Shown: positions 7,497-14,770 of the stretch, in pieces
How the letters are laid out: every line of letters begins with the position of its first letter
Position numbering within the stretch: position 1 is the stretch's first letter
Assembly (NCBI GenBank): GCA_003645495.1
Contig: QNFK01000004.1
Span: 1 to 20,921 of the forward strand
Length of the DNA: 20,921 nucleotides
From: Gammaproteobacteria bacterium
Lineage (GTDB): Bacteria; Pseudomonadota; Gammaproteobacteria; Steroidobacterales; Woeseiaceae
Direction of reading: 5' to 3'
The notes under the pieces: model-generated
Told to the model about the DNA's origin: nothing
The model's input: only the letters and a program-made list of their open reading frames with translations
Databases searched by the model: none
Position numbers and translations under genes: made by a program

Positions 7497-8933
7497 ATGT
7501 TACGCAGAACAAAGATAGTCGCAACGCTCGGGCCATCCACGGACGACCCGAAGACGTTGCACGATATGATCGTCGCCGGTCTTGATGTGGCGCGTTTTAA
7601 TTTCTCCCATGGCGATCACAAAGAGCAGAAAGAGCGACTGTTGCTCTTGCGGCAGGCGGCCGCGGAGTGCGGACGCTTCGTCGGTGTAATTGGCGATTTG
7701 CAGGGCCCCAAAATTCGTGTCCGGCGTTTCAAAAATAACCGTGTGACTCTGCAAAGGGGAGACGCGTTTTTTCTGGATTCGGCCGTCGGCGAATTTGATG
7801 GTGACATCGATGGCGTTGGTGTCGCCTACGAAAATTTGCACAATGATGTGCAGGAGAACGACATTCTGTTGCTGAACGACGGCCAGATGACGTTGCGTGT
7901 CAACAAGGTCGAGGGCACCAGGATCCATACCACTGTTGTCGTTGGCGGTGTTCTCTCGGATCACAAGGGGGTCAATCGCGAAGGCGGCGGGCTCTCGGCG
8001 CCGGCACTGACCGTGAAAGACAAAGAAGATATTATTTTTGCCGCCGAAATGGAGATGGATTTTCTCGCGGTATCGTTTGTGCGCAGCGCCGCAGATATCG
8101 ACGAGGCCCGGTCGTTGCTTCGGGCAGCCGGTGGTACAGGCAGTATTATTGCCAAGATCGAACGTACCGAGGCTTTGGACAGTATCGATTCCATTATCGA
8201 TGCCAGCGACGCCGTCATGGTGGCGCGCGGCGATCTCGGCGTGGAAATGGGTTATGCAGAACTCACCGGCATGCAGAAAAGCATTATCCGTAAAACGCGG
8301 CGCATGAACAAAGTGGCAATCACAGCCACCCAAATGATGGAGTCAATGATCGAGAGCCCGGTGCCAACTCGCGCAGAAGTATCAGACGTTGCCAACGCGG
8401 TGATGGACGGTACGGACGCGGTGATGCTGTCAGCGGAGACCGCGGTCGGCAAGTATCCGGTGGCCGTGATCTCTGCGATGAGCAACGTTTGCAAAGGAGC
8501 TGAAAAGTATGCTCTTGCACGTGGCAGGACAACGCATCGGATGGACGACCAGTTTGAGGAAGTCGATGAAGCCATAGCGATGGCTGTCATGTACACGGCC
8601 AATCACCTCAAAGTAAAAGCAATCATTGCGCTGACCGAATCCGGCTCGACAACGTTGTGGATGTCGCGCATACGATCCGACATTCCGGTCTATGCCTTCA
8701 CGCCGCATGACGCGACCAGTCGGCGCGTAAACCTGTACCGCGGCGTTTATCCGGTTTCATTTACCATCGAAAATGATGATCCCCGCAAGTTGTACCGGGA
8801 TATTTTTGCGACCCTGCTATCCAATGAGCTCGTTGAAGAAGGCGACCTTGTGATCTTCACGCAGGGTGACCTGAGTGGTGTTTCCGGCAGCACGAATTCG
8901 ATGAAGATTATCAGCGTCAATTCCTCAATTTAG
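7497..8933 (+). CDS. pyk: Pyruvate kinase, PykA-type (type II)
   Basis: Pyruvate kinase converts phosphoenolpyruvate and ADP to pyruvate and ATP, the last step of glycolysis. The 478-residue product is closest to E. coli PykA: it starts MLRRTKIVATLGP and carries ARFNFSHG near residue 32, GDLQGPKIRV, the active-site Lys in IIAKIERTEAL, MVARGDLGVEMG, and the long ATQMMESM–PTRAEVSDVANAVMDGTDAVMLSAETA block. The C-terminal regulatory domain ends TQGDLSGVSGSTNSMKI, the nucleotide-binding GSTN loop of this type. No good Shine-Dalgarno precedes the ATG. TATAAC at 7465–7470 is a weak -10 candidate in the 96-bp divergent gap to the PhoX-family gene. It is separated from tkt–gap–pgk by the opposed PhoX gene, so it needs its own promoter. 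Confidence 0.96.
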   Translation: MLRRTKIVATLGPSTDDPKTLHDMIVAGLDVARFNFSHGDHKEQKERLLLLRQAAAECGRFVGVIGDLQGPKIRVRRFKNNRVTLQRGDAFFLDSAVGEFDGDIDGVGVAYENLHNDVQENDILLLNDGQMTLRVNKVEGTRIHTTVVVGGVLSDHKGVNREGGGLSAPALTVKDKEDIIFAAEMEMDFLAVSFVRSAADIDEARSLLRAAGGTGSIIAKIERTEALDSIDSIIDASDAVMVARGDLGVEMGYAELTGMQKSIIRKTRRMNKVAITATQMMESMIESPVPTRAEVSDVANAVMDGTDAVMLSAETAVGKYPVAVISAMSNVCKGAEKYALARGRTTHRMDDQFEEVDEAIAMAVMYTANHLKVKAIIALTESGSTTLWMSRIRSDIPVYAFTPHDATSRRVNLYRGVYPVSFTIENDDPRKLYRDIFATLLSNELVEEGDLVIFTQGDLSGVSGSTNSMKIISVNSSI

Positions 8934-9005
8934 CTGATAAACGAAGGATGATCAGCAAGTGGAGCGATTCGTTTTCAACAGCGAAGTAATTAACGGAATT
9001 TTCGA

Positions 9006-9860
9006 ATGACACAAAAAAAATTCACCGGCACCCGCGCCTATATCGCGACTGATGACCTGAAGATGGCGGTCAACGCCTCAGTAACGCTGGAGCGACCGAT
9101 TCTCATTAAAGGCGAACCCGGTACCGGTAAGACACAACTTGCGATCGAGGTCGCCAGTGCGCTGGGCAAGCCGCTACTGGAATGGCACATCAAGTCAACA
9201 ACCAAGGCGCAGCAAGGCCTGTACGACTACGATGCAGTCGCACGTTTGCGCGATTCGCAACTCGGCGACGATCGCGTTCACGACATTGCCAATTACATTG
9301 TGCCTGGCAAGTTGTGGGAAGCATTCGAATCCGACGTGCAACCCGTCCTGTTGATTGATGAAATAGACAAGGCTGATATCGAGTTTCCGAATGACCTGCT
9401 GCAGGAACTCGATCGCATGGAATTTTTCGTTTACGAAACCAAGCAGGTTGTAAAGGCGAAGAACCGGCCGATCATCATCATTACCAGCAACAACGAGAAG
9501 GAATTGCCGGATGCATTCCTGCGGCGTTGTTTCTTTCATTACATCAAGTTTCCTGACAAGGAAACGATGGAACAGATCGTCAATGTGCATTTTCCCGATC
9601 TAAAAAAGGCGTTGCTGAAGGAGGCCCTGGAGGCGTTTTACAAGGTGCGTGATGTGCGCGGCCTTAAGAAAAAGCCCTCTACATCGGAATTACTGGACTG
9701 GATCAAACTCTTGTTGGCCGAAGATATCCCGCCCGAGGTTCTCCGTGCTGGCGACTCACGCAAGGCGATTCCACCGCTCTACGGCGCGCTGCTCAAGAAT
9801 GAGCAGGACGTTCACCTGTTCGAGCAACTCGTCTTTCTCGATCGGCGTGGTAACGCGTAG
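9006..9860 (+). CDS. MoxR-type AAA+ ATPase
   Basis: MoxR ATPases act as chaperones that work with von Willebrand A proteins to mature or activate other complexes. The 284-residue product has Walker A GEPGTGKT (36–43), Walker B VLLIDEID (114–121, Asp118/Glu119), sensor-1 ITSNN (159–163), and the arginine finger in AFLRRC (Arg173/Arg174). The predicted catalytic site is therefore complete. It is one of the shorter MoxR subfamilies and is paired, as usual, with a VWA gene starting 14 nt after its stop. It lies 72 bp downstream of pyk; co-transcription with pyk is possible. The substrate of this pair cannot be read from the sequence. No dehydrogenase operon (cox or mox type) is adjacent. Confidence 0.92.
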   Translation: MTQKKFTGTRAYIATDDLKMAVNASVTLERPILIKGEPGTGKTQLAIEVASALGKPLLEWHIKSTTKAQQGLYDYDAVARLRDSQLGDDRVHDIANYIVPGKLWEAFESDVQPVLLIDEIDKADIEFPNDLLQELDRMEFFVYETKQVVKAKNRPIIIITSNNEKELPDAFLRRCFFHYIKFPDKETMEQIVNVHFPDLKKALLKEALEAFYKVRDVRGLKKKPSTSELLDWIKLLLAEDIPPEVLRAGDSRKAIPPLYGALLKNEQDVHLFEQLVFLDRRGNA

Positions 9861-9873
9861 CGAGTAACCCGTC

Positions 9874-11049
9874 GTGCTGATCGAATTCTTTTTCATGCTC
9901 AAAAAAGGTGGACTGAAGCCGTCCATTACGGAATTACTCACCCTGCTTGAAGCCATGGAGAAAGGCGTTGCCGGCCAGAGCGTCGATGACTTTTATTACC
10001 TGTCGCGATCCTGCCTGGTCAAGGATGAGGCGCAATACGATCGCTTTGACAAGGTATTTGCCGCTCATTTCCAGGGCATTGAGGATGCCTACAAAGCATT
10101 GCTGGCAGATGTGCCGGAAGAATGGTTGCGCAAACAGGCGGAGCTTTTCCTTTCCGCGGAAGAACTTGCTGCCGTCGAAGCGATGGGCGGTTTTGATGAG
10201 TTAATGAATGCCCTGCGCGAGCGACTCGAGGAGCAGGATGAACGACATGAGGGCGGCAGCAAGTGGATCGGCACAGCTGGCACGTCACCATTCGGCGCCT
10301 ACGGATATAACCCTGAAGGAATGCGGATCGGCCAACAGGGCTCGCGTCACCGGCGTGGAGTGAAGGTGTGGGATCGCCGCGAATACCGCAACCTTGACGA
10401 CAAGGTCGAGCTCGGTACGCGCAACATCAAGATTGCCTTGCGCAGGCTTCGCAAGTTTGCCCGCGAAGGCGCTGCGGACCAGCTGGATCTTGAAGACACG
10501 ATTGACAAAACCGCCAGAAATGCCGGTTTGCTCGATATTCGCATGGTTCCGGAACGCCACAACGCGATCAAGGTTCTGCTGTGCCTGGACATTGGCGGCT
10601 CAATGGATGATCACGTGCGTATATGCGAAGAAATGTTTTCAGCGGCGCGCACCGAGTTCAAACATCTCGAATACTTTTATTTTCACAATTTTGTTTATGA
10701 AAGCCTGTGGAAGGACAATCGCAGGCGGCACGCAGAGAAAGTGCCCACCAGCGAAATCACGCACAAATACGGACCGGACTACAAACTGGTGTTTGTGGGC
10801 GATGCAACGATGAGTCCGTACGAGATCGTTTACCCCGGTGGTAGCGTAGAACACTGGAATGAAGAGCCGGGTGCCGTGTGGATCAAGCGTTTGCTCAACG
10901 CCTACCCGAAAGCGATCTGGCTGAATCCGGAACCAAAGGAGCGCTGGGATTACACGCCCTCAATCAAGCTGGCGCGGGAATTGATGGATGACCGAATGTT
11001 TCCGTTGACGATCAGAGGGTTGGACGACGGTATCAAACGGCTGAATTAG
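9874..11049 (+). CDS. CoxE-like von Willebrand A domain protein, MoxR partner
   Basis: This 391-residue protein matches the VWA/CoxE-like family (COG3552 type) that accompanies MoxR ATPases. The N-terminal half (about 1–130) is charged and helical. An Arg-rich segment (RGVKVWDRREYRNLDDKVELGTRNIKIALRRLRKF, written here in full only as 161–195) precedes the VWA fold. The metal-binding MIDAS motif reads DIGGS (239–243), so the middle Ser of DxSxS is Gly; I believe this variant is common in this subfamily. The GTG at 9874 is chosen because the family begins M-L-I-x-F-F; an ATG at 9895 would remove this start. It begins 14 nt after the ATPase stop, so the two are very likely co-translated. After it comes a REP-bearing gap. 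Confidence 0.88.
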   Translation: MLIEFFFMLKKGGLKPSITELLTLLEAMEKGVAGQSVDDFYYLSRSCLVKDEAQYDRFDKVFAAHFQGIEDAYKALLADVPEEWLRKQAELFLSAEELAAVEAMGGFDELMNALRERLEEQDERHEGGSKWIGTAGTSPFGAYGYNPEGMRIGQQGSRHRRGVKVWDRREYRNLDDKVELGTRNIKIALRRLRKFAREGAADQLDLEDTIDKTARNAGLLDIRMVPERHNAIKVLLCLDIGGSMDDHVRICEEMFSAARTEFKHLEYFYFHNFVYESLWKDNRRRHAEKVPTSEITHKYGPDYKLVFVGDATMSPYEIVYPGGSVEHWNEEPGAVWIKRLLNAYPKAIWLNPEPKERWDYTPSIKLARELMDDRMFPLTIRGLDDGIKRLN

Positions 11050-11072
11050 TCGTTTGTTTTAACCTGCGGGAT

Positions 11073-11096
11073 TCGCGGCTAAAGCCGCTCCTACAG
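11073..11096 (-). repeat. REP-like hairpin, compact copy (locus 2)
   Basis: Read on the minus strand: TGTAGGAGCGGCTTTAGCCG followed by CGAA. The stem is GCGGCT/AGCCGC (plus-strand arms 11075–11080 and 11083–11088). It shares the TGTAGGAGC head and CGA tail with the unit after pgk but has a different stem sequence, as in GTAG-type REP families. Confidence 0.7.
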
Positions 11097-11102
11097 ATAG
11101 TG

Positions 11103-11130
11103 CCAACTAGTAAGCTGCTGCTAGTTTTGG
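11103..11130. repeat. Imperfect hairpin between the two REP units (locus 2)
   Basis: CCAACTAG (11103–11110) pairs with CTAGTTTTGG (11121–11130) if two T bases bulge. The loop is TAAGCTGCTG. Its place, between inverted REP units, is the same as that of the long palindrome after pgk. Confidence 0.4.
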
Positions 11131-11138
11131 AAGAATGC

Positions 11139-11213
11139 GTAGGAGCGGCTGTCTCAACTAATAAGCCTAGCTACGGTGTACAGAGGAGCACGAGAGCGAA
11201 GACGCCGCGAATA
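11139..11213 (+). repeat. REP-like unit with expanded loop (locus 2)
   Basis: GTAGGAGCGGCT at 11139–11150 repeats the head of the compact copy on the other strand, and GCCGCGAATA at 11204–11213 repeats its tail. Between the stem arms (GCGGC 11145–11149, GCCGC 11204–11208) lie 54 nt instead of a few. GTC/GAC just inside the arms extends the pairing past one bulged T. The rest of the 11050–11270 gap shows no gene. Confidence 0.5.
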
Positions 11214-11270
11214 ACGATGACTTACGCATAGAATAACCTACACCAAAATCATGAATCTGGCACTTGCCGC

Positions 11271-11801
11271 CTAATGATTCTGCAGTGCCTCGAGGTCAGC
11301 CAGCAGTTCCTGGGAATGCGTATCCGGGTCAACGTCGACGTAGTGCCTGGCGATGTTACCCTCAGGATCAATCAGGAAAGTCTGACGCTTCGCGTACGCA
11401 AAACCCAACATTCTCTTTTTGACGCCATAAGCGTCCGCTGTCGTTCCCTCAGTGTCAGCAAGCAGCGGAAAAGGCAGGCCATGTTTCTCGGAAAATTCCT
11501 TGTGTGATTCCGCGTCATCCAGGCTTACACCTAATATCTGGCAGTCCAGATTCTTGAACGCAAAAATGTTGTCGCGAAATTCGCACGCTTCTGTCGTGCA
11601 CCCGGGCGTGTCGTCTTTTGGGTAGAAATACAACGCAACCCATTTGCCACGATAGTCCTCGATGGAATGCAACTGGCCATCCTGATCGATAAGTTCAAAG
11701 TCCGGCGCAGCGTCGCCACTTTCAACCTGCTCGGCCAGCGATGTAGTACTGCCCAGGAGCAAAAGTGAAAATGCCGACAGAATTGATAGCAAACGTTTCA
11801 T
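11271..11801 (-). CDS. bcp: Exported Bcp/PrxQ-type peroxiredoxin
   Basis: This thiol peroxidase reduces hydrogen peroxide and organic hydroperoxides. The thioredoxin-fold domain (from about residue 27) has the peroxidatic motif DDTPGCTTEAC, with Cys68 and a resolving Cys73 four residues between them, the arrangement of two-cysteine PrxQ. Unlike ordinary cytoplasmic Bcp, the 176-residue protein begins MKRLLSILSAFSLLLLGS, a clear signal peptide with likely cleavage after SLA (about residue 23), placing it in the periplasm. ATG 11801 is chosen because GAGGT lies 7–8 nt upstream and the signal peptide starts there; an upstream ATG at 11849 gives an unrelated 16-residue extension. It is divergent from the patatin-like gene, which starts 93 bp away. 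Family assignment is secure; the export is read from sequence. Confidence 0.92.
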   Translation of the reverse strand: MKRLLSILSAFSLLLLGSTTSLAEQVESGDAAPDFELIDQDGQLHSIEDYRGKWVALYFYPKDDTPGCTTEACEFRDNIFAFKNLDCQILGVSLDDAESHKEFSEKHGLPFPLLADTEGTTADAYGVKKRMLGFAYAKRQTFLIDPEGNIARHYVDVDPDTHSQELLADLEALQNH

Positions 11802-11808
11802 GCTGATG

Positions 11809-11814
11809 AACCTC
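11809..11814 (-). promoter_or_regulatory. Shine-Dalgarno site that fixes the bcp start
   Basis: On the minus strand GAGGTT lies 7 nt before the ATG at 11801. It supports the start with a signal peptide over the longer reading from 11849. Confidence 0.7.
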
Positions 11815-11860
11815 GATGTCGAACAATGCGCAAAAAAAATACGTAACATGCGTTGCTGCG

Positions 11861-11879
11861 GTTGGCGTTGAACGCCAAC
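11861..11879. promoter_or_regulatory. Palindromic operator candidate
   Basis: GTTGGCGTT and AACGCCAAC flank a single G: a perfect 9-bp inverted repeat 19 bp long. It covers the -35 candidate TTGGCG (11862–11867) of the patatin promoter and lies in the bcp/patatin divergent gap, so a dimeric regulator bound here could affect both genes. The regulator is unknown. Confidence 0.55.
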
Positions 11880-11889
11880 GCACTATAAT
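11862..11889 (+). promoter_or_regulatory. Promoter candidate for the patatin-like gene
   Basis: A perfect -10 TATAAT (11884–11889) stands 16 bp after TTGGCG (11862–11867, 4 of 6 matches to TTGACA). The expected transcription start is at about 11894–11898, that is at the ATG itself (11895). This implies a leaderless message; no Shine-Dalgarno is present. Confidence 0.6.
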
Positions 11890-11894
11890 ACGCC

Positions 11895-13115
11895 ATGGCT
11901 ATGGAAATGCATCCAAAAGAGACGAAGACGGGACTGGTTTTACCGGGTGGCGGTGCGCGCGGCGCGTTCCAGGTCGGTGTTCTCAAGGCTATTGCCGAAA
12001 TGCTGCCGCCAGGCAGCGTCAATCCTTTTCCGGTTATCAGCGGCACATCCGCGGGGGCGATTAATTCAGTTGTGCTCGCCAGCAAGGCGCGGCGGTTCAG
12101 AGTCGCTGTAGCGGAGCTTGAGCGGGTCTGGGGACATTTTCATAGCGGCCAGGTATTCCGTACCGACAGTATGACTATGTTCAAGAGCAGTATGCATTGG
12201 TTAGCGTCGATCGTGCTTGGCGGCTTTATCGTCGGCATGCCAAAGTCATTGCTCGATAATGCACCGCTGCGTTCATTACTCAGTCGCAATGTAAGGTTCC
12301 CGCGAATCGACGTATCGATTGACGCTGGTCATTTGCACGCGGTCGCCATTACCGCGGCAGGGTACGGCTCTGCCCGCTCGACGTCTTTTTTCGAGGCCGA
12401 GCGCGGTTGCAGGTCCTGGTCACGCACTCGACGATTGGGCAAGCGAGAGTCGCTCAACCTTGACCATTTGATGGCCAGTATTGCCGTGCCGATGATTTTC
12501 CCGCCGGTAAAAATCGGCGGCGAGTATTTCGGCGATGGCGCCATGCGTCAGGCGACGCCGCTTAGCCCGGCAATCCATCTGGGTGCTGACCGGATTCTCG
12601 TTATCGGCGTACGTGACGAGACAGCGTTGCCGGCCCCTGATCCCAACAAGCCACAGCCGTTTCCAAGTTTTGCACTGATTGCCGGCTACATGCTCGACAC
12701 CCTTTTTATGGATGGCCTTTATTCCGATCTGGAGCGGATGACGAGCATCAATCAGCTGATCGACTCGGTTGCGCCTGAACACAGGACAGGCTCACTGACC
12801 AGGATGCGTGCAATTGACACCATGGTGGTACTGCCCAGCAAGGACTTGCGGGAGATAGCCTATCGGCATCGCAAAGAAATGCCACTTGCCTTACGCGCGT
12901 TGTTGCGCGGAATTCGCGGTCGCAGCACCAGCGAAAATCGCTTGTTGAGTTTCCTGCTATTCGAGCAAGGTTACACACAGGAACTTATCGAGCTTGGCTA
13001 TAACGACGCCATGCAGGTAAAGGATCACCTTATGGATTTTGTTACTGGCAAGGACGTGCCACGACTGTTTGCACCAGGTTGGGTCAGGAAGGATTTGAGC
13101 GGCTTCGACTGCTAG
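11895..13115 (+). CDS. Patatin-like phospholipase
   Basis: Patatin-like proteins are serine lipid acyl hydrolases with a Ser-Asp dyad. The 406-residue product has the oxyanion motif GGGARG (18–23), the nucleophile elbow GTSAG with Ser52 (50–54), and the catalytic Asp214 in GDGAMRQ. The active site is therefore complete. A hydrophobic stretch (WLASIVLGGFIVGM, about 102–115) may touch the membrane; there is no signal peptide, so it is probably cytoplasmic or inner-membrane associated. The region beyond residue 225 is a family extension with no motif I can name. Met3 and Met5 are alternative starts; the -10 box 5 nt before the first ATG argues for a leaderless mRNA starting there. The TAG stop falls in the left terminal repeat of a MITE-like element. 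Substrate is unknown. Confidence 0.88.
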   Translation: MAMEMHPKETKTGLVLPGGGARGAFQVGVLKAIAEMLPPGSVNPFPVISGTSAGAINSVVLASKARRFRVAVAELERVWGHFHSGQVFRTDSMTMFKSSMHWLASIVLGGFIVGMPKSLLDNAPLRSLLSRNVRFPRIDVSIDAGHLHAVAITAAGYGSARSTSFFEAERGCRSWSRTRRLGKRESLNLDHLMASIAVPMIFPPVKIGGEYFGDGAMRQATPLSPAIHLGADRILVIGVRDETALPAPDPNKPQPFPSFALIAGYMLDTLFMDGLYSDLERMTSINQLIDSVAPEHRTGSLTRMRAIDTMVVLPSKDLREIAYRHRKEMPLALRALLRGIRGRSTSENRLLSFLLFEQGYTQELIELGYNDAMQVKDHLMDFVTGKDVPRLFAPGWVRKDLSGFDC

Positions 13116-13304
13116 CCCGAACATTGCACGAGCGTCGACGCTCATCACCGAAAATGGTCTATGATTCAAATGGTTGCGGTTTTTTCGACGAAGGTGGAGG
13201 GGTTACAATTTGCGCCTGCCGGGCTAGGTCTCTCACACGATCGAACGCGCTGCACGCGGCACAGAAACCGACAGCCCCGCCCACTCATGCAATGTTCGGG
13301 CTAG
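13112..13304. mobile_element. MITE-like element with 17-bp terminal inverted repeats
   Basis: CTAGCCCGAACATTGCA (13112–13128) is exactly repeated in inverted form at 13288–13304; after one mismatch three more pairs follow. The element is 193 bp with no meaningful ORF. CTAG at both ends is palindromic and could be the end of the repeat or a 4-bp target duplication. It supplies the TAG stop of the patatin-like gene. I cannot name the parent insertion sequence. Confidence 0.65.
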
Positions 13305-13345
13305 TACTCCGTGAATATCGCATTGACGGAGTAGCAGGCGTTTTT
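13305..13345 (+). terminator. Possible terminator after the patatin-like gene
   Basis: TACTCCGT (13305–13312) and ACGGAGTA (13326–13333) form a perfect 8-bp stem with a 13-nt loop. TTTTT follows at 13341–13345, 7 nt past the stem, which is farther than ideal. It lies between the convergent patatin-like and mgtE genes, 3 nt before the mgtE stop. Confidence 0.4.
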
Positions 13346-13347
13346 GT

Positions 13348-14697
13348 CTAAAGAAGAAAGATCGCGCCGAGGCCCAGAAATGACATATAGCCGACGACGT
13401 CGGTGATGGTCGTCAGCACGACGCCACCAGCGAGTGCGGGATCGATCTTCAGGCGTTTCAAAGTAAGTGGAATCGCGAATCCGGCGGCCGCGGCGACCGC
13501 CATGTTTATCGCCATTGCACCGGCAATTACGGCGCCGATGCGCCAATCGCCAAACCACAAATAAGTAAACAGCGCCACGACGAGCGACCAGGCCAGTCCG
13601 TTTAATATGCCAACCAGCAATTCTTTGCGCAGAATTCTATCGGCGTTGGTTTTGTCTATCTGCCCCAGCGCTATCGCACGTGTAATGATAGTCAGCGACT
13701 GACTTCCCGCTACACCACCCATACTTGGCACTACCGGCATCAGCACTGCGAGCAGCACAATTTTGTCCAGCGTTGTCTGGAATAAATCCACGACGGATGC
13801 CGCCAGAAATGCGGTCGCAAGATTTATGCCCAGCCACAATGCGCGCCGCTGAGCACTCTTCACGACCGGTGCAAACATGTCGTCTTCTTCGTCCAGGCCG
13901 GCGGCGCCCATAAGGGAGTGCTCAGCTTCGTCACGAATCACGTCGACAACGTCGTCGACAGTTATTCGTCCAACGACCCGGTTTTGGTCGTCCACGACCG
14001 GCGCCGACAGCAAGTCACGATTTTCGAATTCCCAGACCACCTCAAGCGACGGCGTATTAGCCGGAATCGGTTGTACATCAGCAGACATGGATTCGGCGAC
14101 GGACAGGTTGGGATCGAGAGTCAGTAAACGAGAAAGAAAAAGCGAGCCAAAGTATTCGTTATCGCGATTGACGACATAGATTGTGTCCGTGCCGTCCGGT
14201 ATTTCTCCGCGCGCCCGCAGGTAGCGCAAAACTACGTCCAGCGTCACGTCGGGCCTGACGGTAACGATGTCGACGTTCATCAGGCCACCGGCGCTGTCCT
14301 CGTCATAGGACATCACCGCGTCCAGACGTTCACGGTCCTGGTGGTCCAGTGAGCGCAGCACTTCCTGCGTCAGCGCCTCGGGCAGATCGGCGACAAGGTC
14401 GGCGAGGTCATCAAGCTCCATGCCCTCAATCGCAGCGACCAGCTGATCGGTCTGCATGTCCTCGATCAGGCCATCACGGACCTCCTCAGCGAGTTCGACC
14501 AGCACATCACCTTCATTGTCCGGGCCGACCATCTCCCAGATAACGGCGCGTTCGCGCAATGGTAATGATTCCAGCAGACGCGCGACTTCAGACGGGTGCA
14601 GGCTGCCGATGAGCATCTGCGCGGACCGAACACGGCCGCCGCCGAGCCGTTCGCGCAGCAATGAGAGGTTTGCCTGACTGTGCTCTCTCGCTTCCAT
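13348..14697 (-). CDS. mgtE: Magnesium transporter MgtE
   Basis: MgtE is a Mg2+-gated inner-membrane channel for magnesium uptake. The 449-residue product shows the usual order: a helical N domain (about 20–125, many Leu/Glu/Asp repeats), two CBS domains (about 130–250, with DSAGGLMNVD at the start and VVGRITVDDVVDVIRDE at the end), the plug helix, and five membrane segments from about 280 to the end (ALWLGINLATAFLAASVVDL, the conserved LMPVVPSMGGVAGSQSL, and a C-terminal GGVVLTTITDVVGY). The conserved Asp in TTITDV, which lines the pore, is present. It is 73 bp downstream of rapZ on the same strand, so it may be the last gene of that unit. No Mg-riboswitch leader could fit there. Length and motifs are normal. 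Confidence 0.95.
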   Translation of the reverse strand: MEAREHSQANLSLLRERLGGGRVRSAQMLIGSLHPSEVARLLESLPLRERAVIWEMVGPDNEGDVLVELAEEVRDGLIEDMQTDQLVAAIEGMELDDLADLVADLPEALTQEVLRSLDHQDRERLDAVMSYDEDSAGGLMNVDIVTVRPDVTLDVVLRYLRARGEIPDGTDTIYVVNRDNEYFGSLFLSRLLTLDPNLSVAESMSADVQPIPANTPSLEVVWEFENRDLLSAPVVDDQNRVVGRITVDDVVDVIRDEAEHSLMGAAGLDEEDDMFAPVVKSAQRRALWLGINLATAFLAASVVDLFQTTLDKIVLLAVLMPVVPSMGGVAGSQSLTIITRAIALGQIDKTNADRILRKELLVGILNGLAWSLVVALFTYLWFGDWRIGAVIAGAMAINMAVAAAAGFAIPLTLKRLKIDPALAGGVVLTTITDVVGYMSFLGLGAIFLL

Positions 14698-14770
14698 GTC
14701 CTTGACCCGACCCAGTGAACCAGACGACGATAGTGATCGTGCCGCAGTGTAGCTTTCTTACCGATTCAAG

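Noticed and set aside
8933..8956. Terminator after pyk (GCTGAT/ATCAGC)
   Set aside because: Only a 6-bp stem with a 12-nt loop and no T-run.
11802..11849. Longer bcp reading starting at 11849
   Set aside because: It would place 16 unrelated residues before a clear signal peptide, and the Shine-Dalgarno fits the ATG at 11801.
13116..13351. Small ORF of 90 codons overlapping the patatin end
   Set aside because: It starts inside the patatin gene and runs through the MITE-like inverted repeats, has no ribosome-binding site and shows no family pattern.
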